Notes: generated by a model not told the origin, from the sequence alone. A DNA stretch of 32,315 nucleotides from Paracoccus sp. M683 (GCF_007096355.1 NZ_VKDF01000019.1:1-32315), one strand, 5' to 3'. Shown: positions 7,201-14,267, numbered from the stretch's first letter. Numbers and translations are program-made.

Positions 7201-7827
7201 TCAGCCCCTCCGCGTGTCGAGTGCGAACAGGATCAGGTCGCGCAGTTCTTCCAGCGGATGCGCGTCAGCATCATCCATGCGAGCGTCGGCGTCGTCTTGG
7301 TCGGGGATTTCATCCAGAATGCGTTGTGCCAGCAAGTCGACCAGATCCGGCAGGCGGGTATTGGCGTAGGCATGGCTGAGGTCGCGGTATTCGATCAGCT
7401 CGCCGGTCAGTTCCACGATCCGGGCGAGTGTTTCGCCGATCTCGCCCCAAGGGGCATCATGGACAATCTGCCATTCCTCTGCGTCCTGGTGAAACCCATA
7501 GACCGACCAGAACTCATGCTCGCCGGGATCGCAAACCTCGATGCTGCCGCCCATGTCGCGAACAGGCGACACGCGAAAGCCAGAGAAGGCGAAGATGGTC
7601 GTGTCACGCGGCAACCCGTTGAAAGTCTGCGCCAGCGCGGCTTGGTCAATCTGCTGGCCAGCCCGGCGATACTGAACGGCGCTGACCCATTTGCCAGCAT
7701 CGGCTGCTTTCGCGCGCAAATCGTCCAGCGTGAAGGTACCGAGATAGTCCCCGGTGACATCGAACGCGGCCCAGAGATTGAGCCAACGGCCTTCATTGCG
7801 CGTCAGGCCATCAAAATTGTGGAACAT
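7201..7827 (-). CDS. Plasmid protein of unknown function, first gene of the leftward operon
   Basis: A 208-residue acidic protein starting MFHNFDGLTRNEGRWLNLWA. AAGGAT lies about 10 nt upstream, so the start at 7827 is preferred over an upstream extension to 7977 that would translate a palindrome-rich region. A repeated-strand segment (DTTIFAFSGFRVSPVRDMGG) is followed by an acidic C-terminus (DEIPDQDDADARMDDADAHPLEE). Acidic plasmid proteins ahead of other small genes are sometimes DNA-mimic antirestriction proteins, but the sequence does not match ArdA motifs, so no function is assigned. It heads the operon 7827 to 5372. Confidence 0.65.
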   Translation of the reverse strand: MFHNFDGLTRNEGRWLNLWAAFDVTGDYLGTFTLDDLRAKAADAGKWVSAVQYRRAGQQIDQAALAQTFNGLPRDTTIFAFSGFRVSPVRDMGGSIEVCDPGEHEFWSVYGFHQDAEEWQIVHDAPWGEIGETLARIVELTGELIEYRDLSHAYANTRLPDLVDLLAQRILDEIPDQDDADARMDDADAHPLEELRDLILFALDTRRG

Positions 7828-8263
7828 GGTCAATATCCTTTTTGCGACGGTCCCGCCTCGGTCTTTGGCGTGGTCGGGTTGCCCATCATCGGGCGGGGTT
7901 TCTGGCGAGGACGCGGGAACCGCGCGCCTCTCCTGAAACCCTGCCTCCCGGCGAGGGCAGGAGGGGGACCCGATCAAGGGTCGACCGCAGGGGCGAGGGG
8001 AGGGGACTCACCCGGCCTGCACGGAGCGCGCAGCGCGAAGGAAGGCTGGGGACACCCCTTGCCCCGCCAAGCGGACGCGCCCTTGAACGGGGGAACCGGC
8101 GGTTCCCATGACGGCCGCGGAACGTGGCCAAAGAAAAAGCCGGGGCGTTCGGCTGTTCCCGAATCCCCCGGCCGGCGTGGCCCGCGATATGCGGGCCTCC
8201 TTCGATCTTGTTGGCCGAACGTAAAAGCTTGTCCCGCAATCAAAACTTACGGACTATGGCCCT
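7828..8263. other. Palindrome-rich intergenic region
   Basis: A 436-bp gap between divergent units with an unusual density of inverted repeats: GGGTTTC/GAAACCC (7896-7902, 7935-7941) enclosing CGCGG/CCGCG (7912-7916, 7920-7924); CCTGCC/GGCAGG (7940-7945, 7956-7961); GGGAACC/GGTTCCC (8091-8097, 8101-8107); and GGCCCGC/GCGGGCC (8179-8185, 8191-8197). It must also hold the promoters of both flanking units. An origin of transfer or a processed leader are possible roles; neither can be shown here. Confidence 0.55.
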
Positions 8264-8905
8264 ATGAAACCGACCCGTCATTTCGTCCTTGCCGTAATCT
8301 TCACCGTCACCGCTTCAATAGCCGCCCTCGCGCAAACGCGTGTGGTGGATGGTGATACCTTAGACCTTGACGGGCTGCGCATCAGAATCAATGGAATCGA
8401 CTCCCCAGAATTTGGGCAGCGCTGTGGCGATTGGGATTGCGGCCAGGACGCGCTGGATCACCTTGGCGCGTTGATTTCGATAGGCAAGGTCAGTTGCGAG
8501 GCATTGGACCAGGACAAATACGGGCGCACGATTGCCCGCTGTGATGTCAATGGTCAGGATCTGGGTGACGCCATGATCGCGGCGGGCCTGGCCCGTGCGT
8601 TCACACGCTATTCAGATGATTATGTCGGCGCAGAGGAAACTGCCAGGACGGCGGCAGTCGGGATCTGGCAGGGCGATTACGAGACACCTTGGGATTTCCG
8701 GGACCGGAAATGGGCCGAGGCGGCACAGATCGCACCGGAGGGTTGCCCGATCAAGGGCAATATTTCGGACGGTGGCAAGATTTACCACGCGCCATGGTCG
8801 CCGTGGTATGGAAAGACCCGGATCAATGTCTCAAAGGGCGAACGCTGGTTCTGCTCCGAGAATGAGGCGATCGCAGCGGGCTGGCGAGCTCCGGTCTGGC
8901 GGTGA
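8264..8905 (+). CDS. Secreted thermonuclease-family nuclease (SNase-like)
   Basis: A 213-residue protein with a Sec signal peptide (about residues 1-23, ending ALAQ). A staphylococcal-nuclease-like domain follows: VVDGDTLDLDG with Asp29/Asp31, RIRINGIDSPE with the conserved Arg and Asp46/Glu49, and DKYGRTIARC with Arg88. These match the family's calcium-binding and catalytic residues. The C-terminal region about 158-213 (CPIKGNIS, IYHAPWSPWY, KGERWFCSENEAIAAGWR) is a segment I recall from alphaproteobacterial secreted nucleases. It probably degrades nucleic acid outside the cytoplasm. A lipoprotein gene follows 44 bp downstream and may share its transcript. Confidence 0.9.
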   Translation: MKPTRHFVLAVIFTVTASIAALAQTRVVDGDTLDLDGLRIRINGIDSPEFGQRCGDWDCGQDALDHLGALISIGKVSCEALDQDKYGRTIARCDVNGQDLGDAMIAAGLARAFTRYSDDYVGAEETARTAAVGIWQGDYETPWDFRDRKWAEAAQIAPEGCPIKGNISDGGKIYHAPWSPWYGKTRINVSKGERWFCSENEAIAAGWRAPVWR

Positions 8906-8949
8906 ACATTGTTTTTGAAATTGTCTTTCAAAGCATAGAGGACGAGCAG

Positions 8950-9423
8950 ATGACGAGACCCAGTATAAGTTCCAGCCTGCTTGCAGCGAGCCTTGTTGTA
9001 TTGGGCGCATGCGCCCCCGCCCCTGCGCCAGTCGGTTACCAGTATCTGTCCACCCCGACACTTTGGGGGGAATTATCGCGCGCGAGTGACACGAAGGAAA
9101 TTATGCTGATCGAGTCGGAGCTGGCTGTCAGGGGGCAAACACGATCGCCCGACGGCACGGAATATATAGGACGCCGTACAGCTGGGACCGTTGGCAGGAC
9201 AACCTATAGTCGCATGGTTGATAATATGGCTGCTGGTTCAGGAGCATCGCCGAGCAACGACAAAGATTGCTCTGATTTTTCGTCAGGTGCAGCCGCACAG
9301 CGCTTCTTCATCGCCGAAGGCGGCCCGACGAGAGATCCACATAGGCTGGATGGCGATGGCGATGGCAACGCCTGTGACTGGGGGAGGTCCCTCAGCTCAA
9401 GCGTGTCGAATTATCGGCGCTAG
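8950..9423 (+). CDS. Lipoprotein with C-terminal excalibur domain
   Basis: A 157-residue protein starting at 8950 (MTRPSISSS), with GAGGA at 8938-8942 as ribosome binding site. The N-terminus is a lipoprotein signal with lipobox LGAC near residues 17-20. The C-terminal part holds an excalibur-type domain: KDCSDFSSGAAAQRFF followed by DPHRLDGDGDGNACD, a DxDxDG calcium-binding loop bracketed by cysteines. Excalibur domains are often found with extracellular nucleases, and here the gene directly follows a thermonuclease gene. The inferred role is cell-envelope anchored and linked to that nuclease; unproven. Confidence 0.85.
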   Translation: MTRPSISSSLLAASLVVLGACAPAPAPVGYQYLSTPTLWGELSRASDTKEIMLIESELAVRGQTRSPDGTEYIGRRTAGTVGRTTYSRMVDNMAAGSGASPSNDKDCSDFSSGAAAQRFFIAEGGPTRDPHRLDGDGDGNACDWGRSLSSSVSNYRR

Positions 9424-9775
9424 CTAAGCGATCAGCCCCGCCAAAAGAACACCGGATATGGCACATATAGGCCGAACCGAGACGCGCCCGCATTGTCGTT
9501 GCGTCGGCCGGTGACGTCGGTTGCGTGGCGCGGCCCAGCTGGGCGGAACCCGACTAACCAGATATCGACTGCTTGACCCCAATGTGACAGAGCCGAACGC
9601 AGGGGCGACGATGCGGGTGATGTGGATGATCCGCGCGGACAACGTTGCGCTTGACGACTCACCCCGTGTGATCGCGCAGAATTTCTCGGCGCGTGATTCC
9701 AGCTCACAAGTCACGACGTCAGCCCGGTGGAAATCCTGTCAGGTTCGCGCAGCGTCAGCCTTGGCCGTCCGGAGA
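9424..9775. other. Intergenic stretch, no supported gene
   Basis: About 350 bp. Frames on both strands exist but lack ribosome binding sites and recognisable protein sequence. A perfect 12-bp palindrome, GCCCAGCTGGGC, lies at 9533-9544. It may contain a decayed gene. Confidence 0.4.
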
Positions 9776-10420
9776 TCAGTGGATTGTCGGCCGGGTGATT
9801 GGTCTCGCCTCGCGCATCTGCCGGCGGGCCCTGCTGCAGGACAAGACCGCCTCATGGATCTCGGTTTCCATGATCCGGGTCAGGTCGCGCATATGTCTGA
9901 ATGTCGCCTCGAGTTCGTTGCGGTCACCGGCTGAGGGATCACGTGCCACAAGGTTTGAGATGCCAGCCATCATCGCGCGCAGTTCGCCCAGATGCCCGAC
10001 AGCCTCATGGGCCCGCTCGGGCAGATCGATGGCATCCTGCCCGTTGAAGATCCCCTCGACAAACCCATCCAGCTCCTCACGGCGCACGCGGGCAAACTGG
10101 GCCAGATTTGCGGCAGTGGCGTCCGGTGGCAGCCGGGTGAGCCGAAACGGCAGGCTGCGCTTCTGATGTCGGGTCAGGTCGTTCCACAAGCCCTGCACCA
10201 GAACGTCAAGGAGTTCGTTGAGCTCGTCCATGCTCTCGAAGCTGGGGAACGCACCGCCCCACAATCCCTTGATGACCGGCAAGGGTGAAACCGACATCAC
10301 CGGCGTCGCGATACTGCCGAGAAATCGCGTGCGCACCTCGTGAAACGGCACCGGGCATGCATGCCTTCGCAGCACGGCCTGAGCGACCTTCTCCAATGCT
10401 CCCTTGGTACTCGTCTTCAT
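9776..10420 (-). CDS. Hypothetical plasmid protein
   Basis: A 214-residue, mostly helical protein starting MKTSTKGALEKVAQAV. An in-frame TTG at 10522 would add 34 residues; neither start has a strong ribosome binding site, so the N-terminus is uncertain. Central segments such as SMDELNELLDVLVQGLWNDLTRHQKR and FARVRREELDGFVEGIFNGQDAIDLPERAHEAVGHL suggest a helical bundle. The C-terminus is Arg-rich. I recognise no family. It is divergent from the 97-residue gene at 10595, with a LexA-type box between them that could control either gene. Confidence 0.6.
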   Translation of the reverse strand: MKTSTKGALEKVAQAVLRRHACPVPFHEVRTRFLGSIATPVMSVSPLPVIKGLWGGAFPSFESMDELNELLDVLVQGLWNDLTRHQKRSLPFRLTRLPPDATAANLAQFARVRREELDGFVEGIFNGQDAIDLPERAHEAVGHLGELRAMMAGISNLVARDPSAGDRNELEATFRHMRDLTRIMETEIHEAVLSCSRARRQMREARPITRPTIH

Positions 10421-10544
10421 GGCGGCCCCGAACAGTTCGGTGAAACCCGTCGCCGGGCGACGACGGATCACCAATTGATAGGCGCGCACCTGCCAGAACC
10501 GCAATGCCAGAATCTCGCGCAATCCCGCCCGGCAGATTGATTAT

Positions 10545-10559
10545 GTTCCTGTTATGTTC
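10545..10559. promoter_or_regulatory. Candidate LexA (SOS) box
   Basis: GTTCCTGTTATGTTC is an exact GTTC-N7-GTTC, the established LexA operator of Rhodobacter and other alphaproteobacteria. It lies 36 bp before the start at 10595 and upstream of the divergent gene at 10420, at promoter distance for either. Confidence 0.6.
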
Positions 10560-10594
10560 TATGCTCGATAGCAAGCCAATCAGGGAGTATCGTC

Positions 10595-10888
10595 GTGGAG
10601 ACCACAAGCTTCGCCCTGCCCACCACGCCCCGGCAGATTGCCTATGCACGCTCCCTGGCGCTGCGGAACCAGACCCTCCTGCCCTGGGAGGTCCAGCAAG
10701 ACCGCCGGACCATCAGCGCATGGATCGAGGCCCAGGCCGGGCGGAAGCCTGTCCCCCGGGACAATCGGCCCTCCTCGAAGCAGGTTGCCTTCGCCGAGCG
10801 CCTTGCCCGGATCAAGCAACGCGCCGTTCCTGACGATTGCTTCCGCGACAAGGGGCTGATGTCTAAATGGATCGACGGGAACAAGTGA
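10595..10888 (+). CDS. Small protein made of two similar repeats, possibly SOS-controlled
   Basis: A 97-residue protein starting at GTG 10595, with AGGGAG at 10582-10587. It contains two related units of about 40 residues. TTPRQIAYARSLALRNQTLL followed by SAWIEAQ (about 10-48) aligns with SSKQVAFAERLARIKQRAVP followed by SKWIDGN (about 60-96); the shared pattern is Q-[IV]-A-[YF]-A-x-x-L-A and a terminal W-I. The repeats are likely short helical hairpins. No named family assigned. The LexA-type box upstream and a WGR-domain gene downstream hint at a DNA-damage context, which is inference. Confidence 0.7.
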   Translation: METTSFALPTTPRQIAYARSLALRNQTLLPWEVQQDRRTISAWIEAQAGRKPVPRDNRPSSKQVAFAERLARIKQRAVPDDCFRDKGLMSKWIDGNK

Positions 10889-10926
10889 CCCTCACTGTGG
10901 CCTTCTGTGCCCGTATCGTCGGACGA

Positions 10927-10948
10927 GACCCGCTGATCGAGGCGGGTC
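10927..10948 (+). terminator. Hairpin after the two-repeat gene, terminator-like
   Basis: GACCCGC (10927-10933) and GCGGGTC (10942-10948) form a perfect 7-bp stem with an 8-nt loop, 39 bp past the stop at 10888. No U-run follows, so termination is uncertain. Confidence 0.35.
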
Positions 10949-11059
10949 GCGTAATGCGAGTGGTGCCGTGCCCAATCATCAGCCGGCCGAATCCATCCTG
11001 CGGCACCGATTCAGGAAAGTCATTGGACGCGGCGTCGGTACCGCAGGCAATCTGCCGCC

Positions 11060-11299
11060 ATGCATGAGCCCGTCCATCTGACCCGCTGTGATCCGCTGTG
11101 CAACATGGCACGGTTCTACCGGCTGGAGATCGCCCCTGATCTCTTTGGCGGAGCGGTTCTGCTGCGCCAATGGGGCCGGATCGGGACCGAGGGCCAGGGC
11201 CGGGGCGACTGGTATTCCGAAGCCGGGGCCGCCCGCGCTGCCTGCGATGGCTGGATCAGGCGGAAGTGCGCCCGGGGCTACCAGACCGGTGGCGAGTAA
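11060..11299 (+). CDS. WGR-domain protein
   Basis: A 79-residue protein that is essentially one WGR domain: HLTRCDPLCNMARFYRLEIAPDLFGG, then LLRQWGRIGTEGQ carrying the family's Trp-Gly-Arg at about residues 38-40, and SEAGAARAACDGWIRRK. WGR domains bind nucleic acid and occur in PARP enzymes and in short bacterial plasmid proteins. The start at 11060 keeps the conserved N-terminal strand; a second ATG at 11105 would cut it. There is no strong ribosome binding site. The stop lies 5 bp from the convergent end of repC. Confidence 0.85.
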   Translation: MHEPVHLTRCDPLCNMARFYRLEIAPDLFGGAVLLRQWGRIGTEGQGRGDWYSEAGAARAACDGWIRRKCARGYQTGGE

Positions 11300-11304
11300 C
11301 GGTC

Positions 11305-12573
11305 TCAAGCCACTACCGTCGGACCTCCGTCCCGATCGAGCTTCCATCGCCTGAGCGCCGTGAGACTGCCCTGCAGGTTCAGTTGCCCACGCTGCGCGCT
11401 GCGCGTCAGGACCCGCAGCATGGCGCCGGGCTTTCGCACCGGATTGACGGCGCGGAAGCGATTGGCATCGACGATCAGCACGACCAGGGCGGCGGCGAGA
11501 TTGCCCATGGTTTCTGCCGCCTCCTCCCAGGCAGAGGGATGAATGCCGAGATCGGGCAGGATCGCGAGCGCCGCCCTGATGAACGCCCGCTCGGTCAGCA
11601 CGCCATCCCCTCGGTGAGCGATATCGAGGCAGAACCGCATGTCATCGGAGGCCATCCGGTAGAGCTGATCGGCGCTGAAGGTTTCAGGCGCAGCAGGCCT
11701 GCAGCGGGTTTCTGGAGGCGGCGCCCGTCTGCCGGTGCGGCTTTTTGCCGCCGGCGCGTTTTCCGCAAGGCCGCTCATGGTTCTCGGCCGTGCCTCGGGC
11801 AGCCGTCTGGCACTGGAGCCGCCAGAAGAGACAGATATCTTTAGGATTGTCTTTTGTATCGCCGGAACCCCGGCTTCCGCCACGCCGGAAGATTCTGCGC
11901 GACATGCCCGCGCTTCGGAGAGCCTGTCGCAGACGCGCTGGATCTCCTGCAGATGGGCCTCAAGGCCGGCGATCGTCCGAAACGACGCGTAGCGCCGTGG
12001 CCAGCCGGCATAGGATCTGAGCGCCTCGGTCAATGCCGGATGCTTCGGGTCCGTTTCGAGCATCTCCTCGATCCTGCGCCGCAGATCGCGCTTCAGGGCC
12101 GAACATTCGAGGCGCAGGGACTGGAACCGGCGCCCTTCCGCCCGCCGCAGGGCATCGATGTCCATCAGCTCAGCGATCCGGCCGATGAGCGGGGCAAGGT
12201 TGAGCCCGAGACGGCGGCCGCCCGCGAGCTCAACGCCGGACCGGTGGCCATCGGCCGCGGTATCGATTTTCAGGAGGCCGATGGCTTCCAGCTGGCGCTC
12301 ATGGGCGCGCAGCGCGCGGTCGGTGATGCCGAGTTCGGCGGCCAGATCCTGTTGGGCGCGAAAGCACACGGGATCCCGCCCGGGATCGGTCCAGTCCTTG
12401 ACGGCGGTCGAGCGCATCATTCGCAGAAGAGCCTCACGCCGGGCAAAGCCAATGCCAAAGGCAATGCAGGCATGGCGCTCGATCAATTCGACCAAGTGGT
12501 TGAAGCTCAGGCCGTCCGGCAACACCGGCCGTGACACTCTGGATGTGGCGGTGTTTGCGTCGCTGATGATCAT
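11305..12573 (-). CDS. repC: RepC plasmid replication initiator
   Basis: A 422-residue RepC-type initiator. The N-terminal part (GLSFNHLVELIERHACIAFGIG; PVCFRAQQDLAAELGITDRALRAHERQLEAIGLL) is the winged-helix DNA-binding region of the repABC RepC family. After a variable Pro/Ala-rich linker, the C-terminal domain includes YRMASDDMRFCLDIAHRG and HPSAWEEAAETMGNLAAALVVLIVDANR, typical of the family. GGGAG precedes the start at 12573; a longer frame to 12708 is rejected because it reads through the antisense RNA region. RepC acts on an origin inside its own gene. repA and repB are not upstream, so partition genes are absent here or elsewhere. Confidence 0.93.
   Translation of the reverse strand: MIISDANTATSRVSRPVLPDGLSFNHLVELIERHACIAFGIGFARREALLRMMRSTAVKDWTDPGRDPVCFRAQQDLAAELGITDRALRAHERQLEAIGLLKIDTAADGHRSGVELAGGRRLGLNLAPLIGRIAELMDIDALRRAEGRRFQSLRLECSALKRDLRRRIEEMLETDPKHPALTEALRSYAGWPRRYASFRTIAGLEAHLQEIQRVCDRLSEARACRAESSGVAEAGVPAIQKTILKISVSSGGSSARRLPEARPRTMSGLAENAPAAKSRTGRRAPPPETRCRPAAPETFSADQLYRMASDDMRFCLDIAHRGDGVLTERAFIRAALAILPDLGIHPSAWEEAAETMGNLAAALVVLIVDANRFRAVNPVRKPGAMLRVLTRSAQRGQLNLQGSLTALRRWKLDRDGGPTVVA
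11831..11860. other. Candidate oriV: AT-rich segment inside repC
   Basis: A clearly AT-rich run within an otherwise GC-rich gene, in the variable linker of RepC (encoding TILKISV). In repABC plasmids the origin is known to lie in an AT-rich part of repC. Flanking CTTCC/GGAAG inverted bases lie nearby (about 11873-11890). The assignment is inference from the family. Confidence 0.35.
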
Positions 12574-12645
12574 CTTGCTGCTCCCGTCAGGATCAGGCGC
12601 AGGAGGACCGGGCAGATCTTCTCTGGTCGCGCAGGCGCGTTTTGC

Positions 12646-12761
12646 TTGATCTGCGTGTCGGGAGGGATTACAAATAATCCTGTTGATACGGGCTACCCAG
12701 GTTTGCACACCTGTTTCTGTGATCCCCCCCGCCGGGTTCCCCGCGCGGGGGTTTCATTTTT
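12646..12761 (+). ncRNA. Candidate antisense RNA (ctRNA) controlling repC
   Basis: On the plus strand, opposite the repC leader, there is a promoter-like TTGATC (12646-12651), 17-bp spacer and TACAAA (12669-12674). This predicts a start near 12681. Next comes a small hairpin, CAGGT/ACCTG (12698-12702, 12709-12713). A strong terminator follows: CCCCCGC/GCGGGGG (12726-12732, 12745-12751) and TTTCATTTTT (12752-12761). The product would be about 80 nt. Position, orientation and two-hairpin shape match the inc-alpha antisense RNAs of repABC plasmids, which repress repC and set incompatibility. Confidence 0.6.
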
Positions 12762-12870
12762 CGGGCTCTGGTTGATGCTCTCGCTCTGTTTTGTCTCTTC
12801 TGTGCGGTGAAGGTTTCGGCAGCATCGCGGCAGGAGATGCAGCTCCTGCAGCTTGGGACTGCCACCGTGT

Positions 12871-13557
12871 CTAATAGCGAACCACCTCGAAGCCATGCGT
12901 GCCGAAGGTGTCGGTCCATTCGACGCCGACCCCGCGATAGCGGCCGGCCGCGATGCAGGGCCCATCGGGGTGCAGGTTGGTGTCGAGCCAGGCAGGCGCA
13001 GCGGTGATGCTGAACCCCGCCCAACTGAAATCACCTTGCTGACCATAGCTCCCGAGCCGGGTCCTGGCCTTCTGCCGGTGGCAGACATCGCGTTCGCCGT
13101 TGCTGGTCGTGCCGGCAAAGGCGTACCAGTCGATGTCGTAGACCCGGATCGACCGAACGACATCGAAAGCCGGGTCCGAAATGTCGACATCGGCGGCCGG
13201 GCTGCCGGCAACCTCGACCGCCAGGTCCCACGGAAGCCGGCCCTCCGGCATCTGGCTCTGACCAGGAAGGGCTGTTGCGGCAATCGACCAGATGCGATCA
13301 ACCGGTGATTGCGTCCGAAAACTCGCCCGCATCGGGCAACGCCAGATCTGCAGGGGTGGCTCAATCGGCCAGGGGGTGATCCGACGGACAAACTCTGCGC
13401 GGGCGGCAGTGCATTCGACTGAGCCGGGCCATCCTCCGGACAGGCACAGCAGAATGGCGCAATCGATCGGATAGGCGTCCACCTTGCTGGGCCCGACCGC
13501 CGGCAATAGGCCTGCCGCGATCACCGCGGCCAAACCATATCCTCTCCTCGAAACCAT
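12871..13557 (-). CDS. Exported protein of unknown function, cysteine-rich N-terminal half
   Basis: A 228-residue protein starting MVSRRGYGLAAVIAAGLLPAVG, a signal peptide. AGAGGAA precedes the start at 13557; a longer frame to 13629 overlaps the upstream gene and is rejected. The mature part begins YPIDCAILLCLSGGWP and continues VECTAARAEFVRRITPWPIEPPLQIWRCPM. I recall this segment from proteins carried on Rhodobacteraceae plasmids with VirB systems, without known function. The four cysteines may pair in the periplasm. It follows the 13562 gene by 4 bp, so the two are co-transcribed. A role in the transfer apparatus is possible but unproven. Confidence 0.75.
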   Translation of the reverse strand: MVSRRGYGLAAVIAAGLLPAVGPSKVDAYPIDCAILLCLSGGWPGSVECTAARAEFVRRITPWPIEPPLQIWRCPMRASFRTQSPVDRIWSIAATALPGQSQMPEGRLPWDLAVEVAGSPAADVDISDPAFDVVRSIRVYDIDWYAFAGTTSNGERDVCHRQKARTRLGSYGQQGDFSWAGFSITAAPAWLDTNLHPDGPCIAAGRYRGVGVEWTDTFGTHGFEVVRY

Positions 13558-13561
13558 GTTT

Positions 13562-13897
13562 CTATTCCTCTCGTTGGCCTGAAGTTCTTCTCGCGACCTC
13601 CAGACGGTGCAGGAAATCCTGGTAAGCACCGGTTCGGCGCTGTGCGAGCAGGAACGCCTCGTGGCGGCTTCGGTCCATGCAGTCGAAATACATCGTTATC
13701 TCTTTGAAATAGATTTCGAACTCCTCCTCGATGATCTCGGCGTATTCGACCAGAAGATCATCCGATTCAGGCACGATCGGGTGGTCCGGCGGGATGCAGA
13801 TTTCGACCGCAAGACAACTTGCCGGCAGCACGATGCAGATCGCGCCAAGGGCAAACGTCGAAAGATGTCTGCGGCACGCGACGGTGGTCGTCGTCAC
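13562..13897 (-). CDS. Small exported protein, unknown function
   Basis: A 111-residue protein with a signal peptide (hydrophobic residues about 14-29, cleavage near ASCLA). The mature part is short, acidic and helical: EICIPPDHPIVPESDD, then EYAEIIEEEFEIYFKEITMYFDCMDRSRHEAFLLAQRR. One cysteine near each end of the mature N-terminal half could form a disulfide. The start is GTG 13897, whose TG overlaps the stop of a 16-residue upstream ORF, so translation is probably coupled. It is followed 4 bp later by another exported protein gene. No family recognised. Confidence 0.65.
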   Translation of the reverse strand: MTTTTVACRRHLSTFALGAICIVLPASCLAVEICIPPDHPIVPESDDLLVEYAEIIEEEFEIYFKEITMYFDCMDRSRHEAFLLAQRRTGAYQDFLHRLEVARRTSGQREE

Positions 13898-13944
13898 GGG
13901 ATCGCGGCGTTCGGTCGACTTTCCTGAATCTGGATGTTGATCAT
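13894..13944 (-). CDS. 16-residue leader ORF coupled to the exported protein gene
   Basis: MINIQIQESRPNAAIP, starting at ATG 13944 with GAGGAAG upstream, ends in a TGA that overlaps the GTG start of the next gene. The good ribosome binding site here and the lack of one at 13897 suggest that this leader brings in the ribosomes for the downstream gene. Confidence 0.45.
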   Translation of the reverse strand: MINIQIQESRPNAAIP

Positions 13945-13957
13945 GAAGTGCTTCCTC

Positions 13958-14167
13958 TCAGCGTCTTGGATTCAATATTGCAGTATTGCTGCATATCTGC
14001 AATATTGAATCTTGCTGAGGCGGTGCTGGGCTGGCTGCTGACAATTGCGGTGGCGCCTTGTCCCACATGACCTGCAATGATCCATCGTTCCAGAGATAGA
14101 GCCAGCCTTCGGCTGTCGGTGTGGAGATCCGTTGAACAGGGTTCGCGAAAAGGCGCTTCTCTGTCAT
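13958..14167 (-). CDS. Small protein downstream of luxR, unknown
   Basis: A 69-residue frame starting MTEKRLFANPVQRISTPTAEG, with WLYLWNDGSLQVMWDK in the middle and a Pro/Gln/Ser-rich tail. AGAGG lies 8 nt before ATG 14167, so this start is preferred over longer frames. It follows luxR by 100 bp on the same strand. Its last 18 codons are formed by a long perfect inverted repeat (13969-14011), so the C-terminus may be dictated by a regulatory element rather than by protein function. No family recognised. Confidence 0.5.
   Translation of the reverse strand: MTEKRLFANPVQRISTPTAEGWLYLWNDGSLQVMWDKAPPQLSAASPAPPQQDSILQICSNTAILNPRR
13969..14011. promoter_or_regulatory. Long perfect inverted repeat
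   Basis: GATTCAATATTGCAG (13969-13983) and CTGCAATATTGAATC (13997-14011) are exact inverse 15-mers around a 13-nt spacer that repeats TGCTGCA-like motifs. It lies 25 bp upstream of the leader ORF and the two exported protein genes. It is a strong operator candidate, possibly for LuxR, or an RNA hairpin at the end of the upstream ORF. Confidence 0.6.
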
Positions 14168-14267
14168 CACCATAACCTCTGGTTGCAAATACCAGAGGGC
14201 ATAATCGAACTGGTTGTTAAAGCCGAAAATCAGACAAGTGCCTTTTCGGACAATCCATTCGGGCAGT

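Noticed and set aside
7201..7827. ArdA antirestriction protein
   Set aside because: Acidic and plasmid-borne, but the sequence does not show the ArdA motifs that I know.
9424..9714. Minus-strand frames after the excalibur lipoprotein
   Set aside because: No ribosome binding site, composition like a shadow frame, and no recognisable family.
10867..11067. Plus-strand frame between the two-repeat gene and the WGR gene
   Set aside because: It overlaps the end of the previous gene and a hairpin, lacks a ribosome binding site and has no protein-like pattern.
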